In this document: one piece after another, positions 36,101 through 46,937 of the stretch | Numbering within the stretch: position 1 is the first letter of the stretch | Layout: every line of letters starts with the position of its first letter | Origin: Atherinomorus stipes | Taxonomy: Eukaryota; Chordata; Actinopteri; Atheriniformes; Atherinidae | Reading direction: 5' to 3' | NCBI GenBank assembly: GCA_023101725.1 | Contig: JALJCO010001292.1 | Coordinates: forward strand, 1-64,000 | DNA length: 64,000 nucleotides | The notes under the pieces: generated by a model | Databases searched by the model: none | What the model saw: the letters and a program-made list of their open reading frames with translations, nothing else | What the model was told of the DNA's origin: nothing | Program-made: the position numbers and the translations under genes

Positions 36101-36829
36101 AGAATGAAGTGACAGCAAGTTAAAATAAACACTTGCTTTGCATTTATGATCATCGCTGGAGCATGTGTCTGCAAAGAGAAGAAAACTGCAGATGAATCAA
36201 ATCCCAAGCTACAACAAGTTGCACCTTGAAGCGCAAAGAGGGGGGGCGCGCACGTCTTTGTTGATTTGTCACATTCTGCAGTGTAATGAGTGATTCCAGT
36301 CACAGGCAGCTGGCTTCTCAACGCCGGCAAAAACAGGACGCACTCTGACTGAAAAAAGGGGGTGAGAAGCAGGGGAAGATGGGGAGGCAGAGAGGGAGAA
36401 GCGGCGTATATGGGACAGACGAGGAAAAGAGAGGAGGAGAAATAGGTGCATATGTGAAAGATGAACAGAGATGGGAAAGAAATGCTTGAGGGGGGGGATG
36501 ATGTAAGGTCAAGGTTCCAGTATGTGGTGTGAGGTGGCCGCCAGCACGTGCTCGCAGCACGTTGCATTGAACCACGAGGCACAGCTAGCACACAGGAAAG
36601 GGAGACTCAGCAGGAGTGGAGGGGAGTTGATCTACTGTAAAAGAGGGCTGCAAGGCTCAGCGTGGAGTCCCCAGTCCTTTCTGTCTCACATTCTCCAATT
36701 GGCTGACAGAAGGCCAATAGCTGGGGTTAGTCCACTGGCACTGAAAGCCCTCCCTCCATGCAAAGCAAAAGGAAAGGGAGAAAAAATAAGGAGGCCACAT
36801 GCCATTCGGAAATAAAATGCTAGCAAGTA

Positions 36830-36950
36830 ATTAAAAAGATATCACATACATAGCGTTCATTCTGCTAATTGATTCACTGACTTAATTGACTCCCAATGAA
36901 TATATAATGACCGCAGCTGTCATATTTTCAGTTCAGATGAAGCCATACAG
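36830..36950. other. possible conserved non-coding element
   Basis: AGCAAGTAATTAAAAAGATA, GCTAATTGATTCACTGACTT and AATTGACTCCCAATGAATAT give a dense TAATT/ATTGA cluster next to E-box CAGCTG in repeat-free sequence. Confidence 0.3.
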
Positions 36951-37103
36951 GAGCTCTATCTGGAAGTCAGTAGATGGCATTATTATGATGTTTTATTGCA
37001 TCACACTCTGGAGTATTTTGGTAGCAATATACAGCTGTTTGTAAATTCTTGTTTGCATTACTTGCATTTAGATGCACTGGAAATATTGCAAAGCTCTGTG
37101 GAT

Positions 37104-37440
37104 TTCATAATAATAATACATTTATTTGTATTTGTATAACACTTTACAAGGTGCTTCACAAATAAAAACACAAAACTCCAGGATAAAAGATAAAAAAAAA
37201 AAAAACTTGTGTCATACAAGTTTTTTGTTTCTTGTAAAAATACAGATTTTACAAGATAAAATCTCATAAGCAATACAATTAAAACTCATGGTATTTATCT
37301 AACAGCCTATTTAAAATCCTTGTCTTTAGGTGCTTTTTGAATACCTCAATGAAGTCCATGCAACAAAGGGAGAGCATTCCATCACCACAAATTTTGAATT
37401 GAAGAGCCTGGCTCTTACCTCAAAAGTACTGTATTTCTAA
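37104..37440 (+). mobile_element. left half of a LINE-type repeat split by a later L1 insertion
   Basis: ATAATACATTTATTTGTATT, ACACTTTACAAGGTGCTTCA and, further on, AGGGAGAGCATTCCATCACC and GAAGAGCCTGGCTCTTACCT follow the order of a common fish repeat. Its continuation (TGGTAACCAGTGGAGGGAGA, GATGGATGATCATCTCTGG, TTTAGAGATGTTGCAGAGCT) resumes at 38109-38430. Two small adjacent hairpins lie at about 37204-37258. Confidence 0.65.
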
Positions 37441-37497
37441 CAAAGTCAAAGAAATACATTTTAAAATCTTACATAACATATACCCTGCAAACTGTAT

Positions 37498-38095
37498 ATG
37501 TTTATGGATATTCGTGACTCCTTTAGATTTTGTAAAAAAAAAAAAAAAAACTCAGAAATAATATTGCATTTATTTTTTAGTTGTGATGTATCCCTAACAT
37601 TTTGGAGTTACCTTAAATCTCACTTTTTCCATTCAACTAAAATTGTATGCACATTAACTCTCAAGTATGTTATCTGCTAGTAACTCTGAACATTGTAACT
37701 TTGAACATTATGCTTTACTTTATTATCATATATGCAAAGTTTTTCATTCACAAACTAAAATGTACAAACTCGACTCCTAATATTACTCATTTTCTGTTGG
37801 CGCTGAACTCTCTGATTGCACCCCTCAAACTGATTAAAAATAAAAAGAGCAACATGTTTGTTGGTAATTGTGAAAAATACTTTTCCAAAACCTCTTGATG
37901 ATATTTAATTACTTATTCTTTCATTTAATATCTTGTCATTTATTTTGTTTTATTGTCCATCCTTTTTTGTTCCTTTTTTATTTATTTTTACTCTAATTTA
38001 TTTTTTTTCCTCAATATATGTATATTTGTTCATCTAAATTATTGTGTAATTTTTATTGTGTAATTATCTTACAACAGTCTTTATACAGTATATAT
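37498..38095 (+). pseudogene. 3' end of an L1/Swimmer-like LINE, ORF2 C terminus
   Basis: One frame reads EIILHLFFSCDVSLTFWSYL (about 37555-37614), the cysteine-containing C-terminal motif of L1-type ORF2 (HLF..C....FW). A second frame starting at 37647 reads FIIIYAKFFIHKLKCTNSTP followed by LKLIKNKKSNMF, the terminal helix region of the same protein family. Stops lie between them, so at least one frameshift is present. AT-rich 3' UTR follows. The element is 5'-truncated, plus strand, and lies between the two halves of another repeat. Confidence 0.68.
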
Positions 38096-38108
38096 GTATT
38101 CTAAAACA

Positions 38109-38430
38109 CACTGGTAACCAGTGGAGGGAGACTAAAACAGCCATAATATGAGACTGTTTGCATGTTACAGATAAAAGCCTAGCGGCTGAATTTTGGAAGA
38201 TTTTGAAGGCAATATAGCTTCTTATTATTCAAAAAAGTCGAAAGACTATTACAAAAGTCAAGCCGTGAAGAAATAAAAGGATGGATGATCATCTCTGGTT
38301 CGACTTTGGACAAAAGCAGTTTCAGTTTAGAGATGTTGCAGAGCTGAAAGAAGTTTTTGTTAGCTACCAGTAATGCTCCAAGGACATCACAAGGGTGCAA
38401 ATCACTGGTTTGATCGTGAGAAAATATCAA
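38109..38430 (+). mobile_element. right half of the split LINE-type repeat
   Basis: CTGGTAACCAGTGGAGGGAG, AAAAGCCTAGCGGCTGAATT, CAAGCCGTGAAGAAATAAAA, GGATGGATGATCATCTCTGG and TTTAGAGATGTTGCAGAGCT are consecutive blocks of the fish repeat begun at 37104. Adjoining 38430-38530 has TTTTTGTCGATATCTCAAAT and CCGATATCGATACAAC, a hAT-like terminus fragment. Confidence 0.65.
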
Positions 38431-38530
38431 TACAGTGGATAGCAATTAGATTTTTGTCGATATCTCAAATCCGATATCGATACAACTAAGATTTGATTTG
38501 ACTTAGGATCCACCAATCGATATGAAATCA

Positions 38531-39892
38531 TATGAAACAATGTTACAAGTAATAAACAAGGTTGTTATTTTGGAACATAACTGTAAGCTCCTATTTACCC
38601 AAAGTACATATGCAGTACAATCTCCCTGTCATATCTATCCACTGCACAACTATATACATACATTTTTCACAAACATAAACATGAGAATCACTCATGTGAA
38701 AAACATGTCTTAGGAACTTAAAGAAATAGCCACTTTCAAAATAAAAGAGTTAAGGTAAACAAAGGATCCATTCATGACTAGTGCTTTTTTCATAAGCTTG
38801 CAGCTACTTGGCCCAGCTTTGCAACAGGTTACCGCTACAGCTAGCAACCTGCAGCTAGCGCTAGCAAAATGTTAAAAACTAGCTGAGCAGGAAACAGTGC
38901 GGGACAGGGAACAGATAAATCTATTTAAAAGATCCCCTTTTAAAACAGATTGTTTTTCAAGGGAATTACCAACTATTGAAAAGTAACTTTACATGCTAAT
39001 AGCAACTTGTATAATGTTTCCAGGAATGGTTACTGGCTTTAACAAGTACCAAGTCAAATGACTGATTAAGAATCATACAGAAAACATTTCATCAAAGTTT
39101 AAATCTCCATATACTTTATGTTGTAGATTTTCTCACTGTTTCAAGAAATAGATCAATAAGGGAAATTACACTAGAAAAAGACAGACCAAAGGTTGTGTCA
39201 AGAGAGATTATTCCTGGCTCAAAAAAGGGGGAAAGAGAGCAAAAATGTGAATGTCATTTCAAAAGTAGGTTGAGCAAGTCAAAAATAGCTTCAAAGGCCT
39301 CAGACTTCAGGAAAAACATCCCTAGAGGAAGGCCTCTGAGGTGAGAGGGTTTTTTCAGACTTTTTTTTTTTTCTTAATACAGATTAAAACATACCTCCAG
39401 CTCTTTGCAGCACTGTGTGTGCACAGAGGAACACAGTTGCTATTATTTACCGAAAACAGTGACTGGGTGTTCTTCTTTGTGAACAGATCTGATTAATGAC
39501 TTCATAGTCTCTACACTCCACAGATTTGTTTTCCAAGAGTTTTGAATTATGATGGTCAAGTCCATTGATAACATCATCATCACACAGGCTGAATTTTTAA
39601 AACAAGGCCTACTTTTTTCCCCATTCATCTTTTTGGTTTCGATTACAAGCTAAAAAGAAAAAGATTAAACCCATCGTCAAAGTATTCCGGTGTATGATTT
39701 TTTTCTGAAAAAAACTTACAGTACCCTACATCAAGATTTTGTTGGTGGTATGTTATGGTCTTAATAGTTTAGGTTACTTTTTGAGATGTAGGCAACAGAT
39801 GTACTTGGTTGGGTGAGGAAAATCCATCATTCTACAGGAAGAGAGAGCCCATATTTCCCATGTCTTGGCCTCTCTTAACTGGTTGCCTGAAA
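38531..39892. other. gene-free stretch, nothing recognised
   Basis: It contains GCTAGC-rich words near 38840 (GCTACAGCTAGCAACCTGCA). No gene, tandem repeat or transposon terminus that I can support. Confidence 0.4.
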
Positions 39893-39900
39893 CCTAAAGG
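39893..39900. repeat. left 8-bp target site duplication of the hAT element
   Basis: CCTAAAGG, identical to 41707-41714. Confidence 0.93.
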
Positions 39901-40192
39901 CAGGGTTATTATAGTTAACTAAAACTAACAGTGAAAAAAATAATTTAGTAAACTGAAATAGAAATAAAAACGAAAATTAAGAGAAAAACTAAAACGAAAT
40001 AGAAACTACAAAGAACAATGAAAAACTAACTAAAACGAAACTGAATTGTAGGTAAATTCATCGTAGTTTTGTTTGTGGTTTCGTTTCCCTTGATTAGATG
40101 TGAGATGCCTGTCTGAGATGCTGTTCTTCCACTTTTCTTCCAGAGGGTGGCAGAATAGCGGCTATCATCTGTAGCACCTGAACTAGAAGAAG

Positions 40193-40474
40193 GTGCTTAG
40201 CAGACAGAAACGGCTAAAGTTGCAGCAGGTCAAAAATGCCACAGCCCAATATGGGAGTATTTGGAGTACGACACTAATTGATAAGAGTAAGTGTATTGTG
40301 ATGAAGACCGATGGGAACATCTCTGGAATGCAACTAAAAGGGAAAAATCCAACAAATTTGAAAGTTCATTTGCAAAGTTCTCACAGAGACGCTCATGAAA
40401 AGTTCATGGTTACACTGAAGATATGTGATGAGAGCTGTATGTGGGCTGATTTTATAGTTTGCCTGTTTGGATAA
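40193..40474 (+). pseudogene. BED-type zinc finger remnant of a hAT transposase
   Basis: A 93-codon frame reads SIWSTT at 22-27, DKSKCIVM at 30-37, then LKGKNPTNLKVHLQSSH at 48-64. The tail NPTNLKVHL..SH is typical of the BED zinc finger with which hAT transposases bind DNA. Cys34, His59 and His64 are present. The second cysteine expected three residues after Cys34 is Met37, so zinc binding should be lost. Nothing of the RNase H-like core or dimerisation domain follows. It is the N-terminal relic of the element's own transposase. Confidence 0.7.
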
Positions 40475-40735
40475 GGGCCTGTTCAACGTTGAAACAAAAG
40501 TTGGATTTACATTCAGAAATAATTTGAATAATTATGGTTCAGCAATAAGAATAAAAGGAATTGATAATCCATATTTTGTGTAACACTTCCATTCTTTTCA
40601 ACATCTACATTTTAAGGCTTTCTCATAATTCCTCAAAAGCTAAGACTAAGACTAAAACTGAAAAACAAAACTGAAACTAGTCAATTCCTCAGAATAAAAA
40701 CTTAACTAAAACTACTGAATCCTTTGTTGAATTAA

Positions 40736-41618
40736 TTCCTTGGGCGTTATGCGTTCTGCACGGTTTCACGTTTGGGTTTTTGGGGGTGTTTTTTGGGAGC
40801 TTGTGAAAGAGTTAAAGATGTTGCATTTTGATGTAGTTTACAGAGATGGGGCGTAGACAAGCTTGAAAACCTAGGAAGGGGAGGAGGGCATGTGGCTTTG
40901 TGTTGGGTTGTTTGTTAGCTGCGGCTGTTAGGGTTGCAGAAGTGGCTGATTGAAGGGGGGAGAAAGGCGATGGGTAATGCGGTTGGGGTGGATAAGAAGA
41001 AAGTTTGTGGAAAAGTGATAGTGAAGAAAGTGACAGATGATGGAGCAGTTGAGGGAAATAAGAGGAAGTGAGAGCGGTGGGGGGGGGGGGGGGGGGTGGT
41101 GCACGAGAGCAGCTGAGTAGAGGGGAGGAGGGGCGGAGGGAGACGTCTTGCTGCTGTTTTGCAAATATTCTGTTGTGAAACAAGCTTGTTGTGGTTATTT
41201 AGCTGGTAAATAATTATTTAGCTAAAACTTTTTTAGTGTTGTATTTGTTGTTTATAGAAGTAAACAGCTGTTAGAAGATGAAGGTGTTACTAAAGTAAAA
41301 AATATTGTCATCAAAGACACTTTTCCACTTGATCGGACGGCGAGTTTCAAACTAATTTTTCTCCGCTTTTTGCTCAAAAATAGGCATTTTCGCTGAAACA
41401 AGCCCATCTTCTACTGCAGATTACTAAAGAATGGAAAAAGTAGAAACAAATGGTTTTTTTCTGATAAAAGAAGAGAGTCTAAACTTTTCTTTGGTACATT
41501 CAGTGTTTGTATTGGCATAGTACACAATATTCTGTGGATCTCCCAAAATCAGTCAAAATGCTCAAAAAGTCTGGCAGTATGGAGTACTCTGCTCTGAAAA
41601 CGGCTGGCAGTGAATGAG
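40736..41618. mobile_element. nested TTAA-flanked insert in the hAT element
   Basis: TTAA at 40732-40735 and 41619-41622 bound a segment unlike the A-rich hAT interior. The ends TTCCTTGGGCGTTATGCGTT and, inverted, CTCATTCACTGCCAGCCGTT are only loosely alike, as in decayed piggyBac-type repeats. A G tract of 18 lies at about 41079-41096, giving proline-rich artefact frames on the minus strand. Confidence 0.45.
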
Positions 41619-41706
41619 TTAAAAGTAAACTGAAATAAAAAAAAGCAAACTGAAAAACTAAATAAAAATAAAAACTAATGAAAATTACAAAACTATAATA
41701 ACCTTG

Positions 41707-41714
41707 CCTAAAGG
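41707..41714. repeat. right 8-bp target site duplication of the hAT element
   Basis: CCTAAAGG, identical to 39893-39900. Confidence 0.93.
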
Positions 41715-41725
41715 GTGCATTTTAA

Positions 41726-42314
41726 AGGCTCTATAGAAGATGTTTCGGCATTTCAGAAAGCACAGACTGTTTAGCGAGTTTTTGAATAATGCGCATGCGC
41801 AAGACCAACCTGCTAGATTCACAGCTCCCTCCCCCAGCCACAGAATAACATGCATGAGCCACTCCGTGTTTAGCAGACAGCAGGTACAGATTCTCCATCA
41901 TGTCACAAACGCAAGTAAATGGAATGTTGCTGTCTAAACATTGCTAACTGCTAGCAGAATGATGTTGGCTACCTGCTGTAAACATCAGAGGAGCGCACAC
42001 AGCTTCCGGGTCGCAGTAGTACTCTTGCCAATCAATCACTCTTATTAATCAGTCTCGCCCATTACCTGTTGAACTGGCCGCCAATCACTCTTACTAAGGT
42101 AGTAAAAGTGATTGACGAGCCAGTAGACCAATGAAAAAGTTAAAGAATGCAGAGATGATTGGCGGATGTTTTTTCAGCCCCATTACTTTCATAGTTGATG
42201 TATAATAATATTCACATATCTAAAGCTTTTAATTACTCGTAGCGTATGTAGTAGTGAACCCAATTTTACAGAATATTGCAAAAATTGTTGAAAGAAACAT
42301 CTTCTGTAATGTCT
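41726..42314 (+). mobile_element. TTAA-flanked MITE, family A copy 1
   Basis: The left end AGGCTCTATAGAAGATGTTT follows TTAA (41722-41725). The right end AAACATCTTCTGTAATGTCT is its imperfect inverted repeat, followed by TGAA. Shared interior with 59742-60300 includes GCATGCGCAAGACCAACCTG, CTAGATTCACAGCTCCCTCC and GATGATTGGCGGATGTTTTT. No coding capacity. Confidence 0.85.
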
Positions 42315-42394
42315 TGAAGATTCCTGTGTATGTTTTTAAGTATTTCAATGAAATAGCCACCTTTTATTTTTCGGGATTGACCATGCTCCCACTC

Positions 42395-42715
42395 ATCCTC
42401 TTTGGTCAACCGAGTTGCTGCTGCCGAATGTACCAAGGTCTCAGTGGAAAATGTGATGGGGACAGAGTGTTTTTTTGTGGTGGGCCCTAAGCCGTGGAAC
42501 TTCCATTACAGCTTAAGGCCTCATCTCTGGCAGCTTTTAAGACCCTTCTCAAACCTTGCTTGTTTGGTGCTCCACCCTTCATGAGTCACTCTGTCTTTGT
42601 TATTTTAAATCTCTTATTTTGTTTGATGGGCTGGTTTTCATTTTTTACCTCTGTTGAGCCCTTTGAATCAGTTGCAGCTGTGTTTTAAGTGCAATAAAGT
42701 TGATTTGAAAACACC
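42395..42715 (+). pseudogene. 3' end of a Rex1/L2-like LINE: ORF2 C terminus and 3' UTR
   Basis: Frames starting at 42402 and 42494 give FFVVGPKPWNFHYSLRPHL and LKASSLAAFKTLLKPCLFG. Together they recall the Jockey-superfamily C-terminal pattern FSVVGPxLWNSLPL..R...S...FK..LKT.LF. Stops and a frameshift separate them. The 3' UTR ends TTAAGTGCAATAAAGTTGAT near 42700. It is 5'-truncated, plus strand. Confidence 0.65.
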
Positions 42716-43049
42716 CATTCTTCCGCTTGGAAGAAGACATTTTTCAGTAACTAAGATGAATTTTCTGAGAATTTTGTGGATGTAAACCTGCCTCAGCCAC
42801 CACTTGGTTTGGGTATGTCATGCCAAACATACGTAAGGTATGATAGCACATTGCTCTGCTTTGTTACTCTGATCTCAGTCATTTATTGAAAAAAAAAAGT
42901 CTGTGATTCCTCTTATTTTGTCCCAATAAATGAATATACGCAAAGAAAGATGGATGTAGGTGATCTTGTTATTGAGAAGTGATTGTATTGTGACAGTGTG
43001 TCACTATGCCTCCAACTGATCATGCGCCCTGGCTACATGGCCACAGGGA

Positions 43050-43125
43050 TGTTCCTTTGGCTTACTGGTAATAACGCATGACTTTCACCTGGAAGTATGG
43101 GGACTGAATCCTGTCCTTGCCCTCA
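43050..43125 (+). mobile_element. tRNA-derived SINE head
   Basis: TTGGCTTACTGGTAATAACG resembles a pol III A box (TGGCTTACTGG), and GGGGACTGAATCCTGTC holds a B-box-like GGACTGAATCC about 40 bases later, the spacing of a tRNA. The arms do not fold into a convincing tRNA, so this is a SINE relic, not a tRNA gene. Confidence 0.5.
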
Positions 43126-43212
43126 TTGAGTACTTTGCCACAGTATCATCATGTAATTTTGATAATTTTGACTGTAACATGTCAATAAGGAAGATTAACC
43201 ATCCTTGCTCTT

Positions 43213-43551
43213 AATAATGGATTAGACTTATATCGCACTTTTCAAGGCACTCAAAGCACTCCGAGTAGGTCCATTATTCTTTCACTCCTCATTCACACTT
43301 GGCGATGGTAAGCTACGTAGCCACATGTATGTAGCCACTGACGGAAGCATGGCAGCTATTTCGCTCTCACGGCCCCTCCGACCACCACCAGAACCATTCA
43401 CAAGCATTTATACACCAGTGGTGCCCCCACTGGAGGCAAGGAGGGTTAAGTGTCTTGCCCAAGGACACAACCACATATGGCTGAGGGATCGGGATTCAAA
43501 CCGCAGATCCTTCGATCATTGCCAACCTGCTGTACCACCTGAGCCCCAAAC
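43213..43551 (+). mobile_element. fish interspersed repeat with TCTTGCCCAAGGACACAACC core
   Basis: ACTTATATCGCACTTTTCAA, CACTCAAAGCACTCCGAGTA, CTCACGGCCCCTCCGACCAC, TAAGTGTCTTGCCCAAGGAC, GCCAACCTGCTGTACCACCT and GAGCCCC are in the order of a very common teleost repeat. This is the best copy here; 10869-11275 is a decayed one. Confidence 0.78.
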
Positions 43552-43663
43552 AATAAACAAAATGGGTGATGGGATCCTGGTGCAACAGTTGTCCAGAACT
43601 GTTGTCTGATTAGAGAAATCAAACCACCTGTACTCTGCACTTTCTGAGAATGATTTTGTCCTG

Positions 43664-43664
43664 C

Positions 43665-43744
<80 letters not shown>

Positions 43745-43745
43745 G
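43664..43745. repeat. (AC)n then (AT)n microsatellite
   Basis: About 25 AC units (43671-43720) are followed by about 12 AT units. Short cysteine/valine or tyrosine-rich frames across it are artefacts. Confidence 0.95.
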
Positions 43746-43889
43746 TATATGTATGTATATAAACAAAAAATGGTGAAGTGCCGGGGTGATATCGCCATGC
43801 TGGTAGCGCATCTTGGGCAGCTGCTCGCAACGAGAGCTGTAGTCCAGAAAGTGGCTTCGGGCAAAACCTGAAATAATCAAAGTTCTTCA

Positions 43890-45797
43890 CAGGACTTTAC
43901 TTTTGTTTTGCATGAAAATGTTCAATTTAAATCCACAACCAACATTTCTGAAATCCAGGGAAGAGAATGACTCGGACCAGGAAATATTTATTTTAGCCCC
44001 ATTGAGTCCCGTTCAATTTTTTTCATCTGTTTTCATCTGACTTCAGCTCCCTATAACCTTGCTATGTTTTTTTTTTTTGTTTTTGTTTTTGCAACTCATA
44101 ACCCCCCCCCCCGTAATTGTACCTGCGCTTTGGCAGTAGAGGTCAATTTCATTAATGCTGATATTCTACTGGAACACCAGTGGCTCATGCACACAACTGA
44201 ATCAGCATAATTCACTGCAACAGACTCACTGTTTGCTGTTGACTCACTTTACACCCACCCAAGATGAATTATGTTACCGCTAATGGAAACCAAAGCTTCA
44301 AATGGTGCTGTATCATATTGTTACACACAGACAGCTGTAATTGTGAGGAAGCTGCAAAGATTGTAGAAGTTGTTTCCATAGTGTTGGGGAAAGGCACCAC
44401 AAATACAATCCTTATTTTTATTTTTTATTTTTTTTACTGGGCTCTTTCAACTTTTTTAAGAGAATAATAGAACAAAAAGAAGAAAGCAATTCAAGTGTGA
44501 AGCTAGAAACCAGATCACAGTTGCAATTATTAAAGATTGACTTCTTTCTTTCTTTGGCTGCTCTGCTGTACGTCTAACAAAGCAACTGTTCAGTTAGCCT
44601 TTGCTCTGTAGTGCAACAACCACAAGTATCACCAAATCAAGATGGACTGAAATATTAAAAACTGCAGCTTTAACCCTCTGAAATATTAACAACGTTGCAC
44701 AGTGTTTGCTTTTTTTTGTTTACTGCAGACAGAACATAACTCTTTACACAAGATACATCACACTGTAGCCTATTCACTGAAGGGACAAGAGATTGTGATG
44801 AGATTAAATGGGAATGCATATAAATTGTGTACCCTTTTTTTTTAGAAGATTTTGCATTTCATGTCTTGTCATATTAAGTTTATTTTAGTTCCTTGTGAGG
44901 AGATGCTGTGTGGTTTGCATTTCATAAACATTATTGCCTTTTCTAATAAAAAAGCTCAGACATGGCATAAGACAAATGCATGTTTTTCATCAAGTACCTA
45001 ATCTTATTCATAAAGGTTTTGGTCTGATTTCTATCACAAATATATTTTCTGAAAATCCAACTGTGTATAATATACCACCGTCTGTGGGGTTTAGTAATTT
45101 TACAAAGTACAATACAAACAGTTAAAAAAAGGGTTCAATAGGAGTACATTTCTGTCTCCTTTAGGTACAGTTTGCACTTGAACTCACAAGAACAGACAAC
45201 TAGGCCTTCACTGTTGACCCCCCCCCCCCCAAAAAAAAAAAAAAAAAACAACACATTTTTTTCTATGTTAGTAACAGTTTTGCCCTTTTTTAAAGACAAA
45301 AAATAGAGATCATTTAATGGAAATAAAGTTTGAATTTACAAGTCTCTCGTAATCTTATATGAAAAACCTGTAACTGTAGAAATAAATAAATAAATAAATA
45401 AATAAAATTGGTAAATATGTAATTTCATTTCACAGAAAGGTCTAGAACCTACCCCATCCTGAGAAAACCGTATGCATGTAATTTTGAACAATTTTGTGGC
45501 AGGGACATGTAAATAAGTATATCTGTTTATATTTCACACATTTCAATGAGATCAATGTAAATGGTCCTGAGATGGGTTCAAATATTTCCCATCTTACTTT
45601 GTGGCTAGTTGAGTTACTGTAAGTATATATGATACCTTGACTTTGTCCTGCTGCATCTAACTTTGCAGATCTGCTAAAGGTGTTGCATTGTTGCCTAAAC
45701 TGCCATGATCTGCCATGCATGTAATTCAGTCATTGATTGAGTAAAAATTACTGTTAATCATAAGCTAGTTTAATGGAAATATAATGGACATCTTACA
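43890..45797. other. gene-free stretch with simple repeats
   Basis: A T tract followed by CCCCCCCCCCC lies near 44101-44111, a C12-A17 tract near 45219-45248, and (AAAT)n at about 45380-45407. No gene or transposon end was recognised. Confidence 0.45.
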
Positions 45798-45801
45798 TTA
45801 A

Positions 45802-46207
45802 AAACCCACAATGGAACTTTTAGATCTTAAAAATATGGGCTTCTGACTTGTTTTGATGGCACACCAATATTCATTATGCGTATTTTCGAGCCATCACTGC
45901 CCAGCAGCGTCCCGAGGGTCAGAAACTGTACCAACTTTTGCATTTGGGGAGGTGGCGGAAAGATTGAAGCCAATTATTGTTTGGGAACCGCGTGAAATCA
46001 AATAAACAAATATGAACAAAGAAGGGATAAAGGAGGGGGATTTAATTGGGATTGTGAATTAGATTGGAAAAAAAATTGAAGGAAAAAAAAAGGGAGGAGG
46101 AGGGGAAAAAAGGAACTGGAGTGAATCACAGTTCAGGTAAGATTCAAGATGGATGCCAATTTTGCCGTTGATTGGCGGCGCGTTGCTAAAAGTTCGGTTG
46201 TGGGTCT
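45802..46207. mobile_element. TTAA-flanked MITE, family F copy 1
   Basis: The left end AAACCCACAATGGAACTTTT and the right end CTAAAAGTTCGGTTGTGGGT followed by CT are inverted repeats, with perfect TTAA at 45798-45801 and 46208-46211. It shares ACTTGTTTTGATGGCACACC and GAGCCATCACTGCCCAGCAG with 21475-21881. It has a purine-rich core near 46075-46110 and is 406 bp, non-coding. Confidence 0.85.
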
Positions 46208-46891
46208 TTAACTACTGATTAAATACAAGAATTTTCTGCAAAATGACATAAAGCAGAACAAATATTAATAGATATCTGTATAAGACTGCATTTTTGTATT
46301 CAGCAGTGTTTTAATTTAATTGTTTTTCACGTTGATATCCTTCATTAAACACCAAAATACCAAAATGAAGGAAAGATCCAAAAAAGTGAAGTTATAAACT
46401 GTATTTCTATTATGGAAAGTTGCCTTTTTAACAGAAATCTTTCCTGTTTTTTACATTGTCTCCATTTTTAATGTTGTTTTTCTTTTATTTTACATTTTTA
46501 CACTGTCTTGGCATTCACTCATTTGAAAGTCTAAAAGATACTTTTGTCTTTTAAGTTGTACATGGTACATATAAGCTTTTCTGTTTCTTCCAAATGTTAG
46601 GATCAATATCAGGAGACACTATGTGACAAAGATTCGCATGTGCTAAATTTTTGCATTTATATTTTTCCTTTTACTATGATTCAACACATGCTTAACTAAG
46701 TTGTTTCACATTATCTGAAATTTTACCGTCATCCTGGCCATAGTTAAGCCAGAAGATTGGTGCTCTTTCTTTGGACCACATTGTGAAGTGTCAGGCACTG
46801 AAACCCATTGCCTTCAATGTATACATTACCATGCGAATATGTGTATGATAGGGAAAAACTTACTTCATTTTGGAATGTAATGGACTATTTA

Positions 46892-46937
46892 TACTTTTAA
46901 ATTAGGGTACAAGATATTGACCCTAATTTAAAAAGTA
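46892..46937. other. 17-bp inverted repeat hairpin
   Basis: TACTTTTAAATTAGGGT pairs with ACCCTAATTTAAAAAGTA across an 11-nt loop, with one bulged A. There are no transposon features on either side. Confidence 0.9.

Larger units (their letters stand above)
39901..41706 (+). mobile_element. hAT transposon, non-autonomous, with perfect TSD
   Basis: The element begins CAGGGTTATTATAGTT and ends AACTATAATAACCTTG, 16-bp inverted repeats with one mismatch. CCTAAAGG lies directly outside on both sides. An 8-bp duplication with CA-G ends is diagnostic for hAT. Inside are A-rich arrays of AACTAAAAC words near both ends, a BED-finger remnant (40193-40474) and a nested TTAA-flanked insert (40736-41618). 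The catalytic part of the transposase is gone, so it could move only with help from elsewhere. Confidence 0.92.

Noticed and set aside
36070..36591. 173-codon minus-strand frame
   Set aside because: Composition is Pro/Ser/Leu-rich because of pyrimidine-rich DNA on that strand. There is no domain, and two overlapping frames look equally 'coding'.
40812..41183. 123-codon minus-strand frame with a proline run
   Set aside because: It is inside the nested transposon insert and spans a G tract.
43446..43890. Frames of 66-144 codons rich in Cys-Val or Tyr-Ile repeats
   Set aside because: They run through the (AC)n(AT)n microsatellite and an interspersed repeat.
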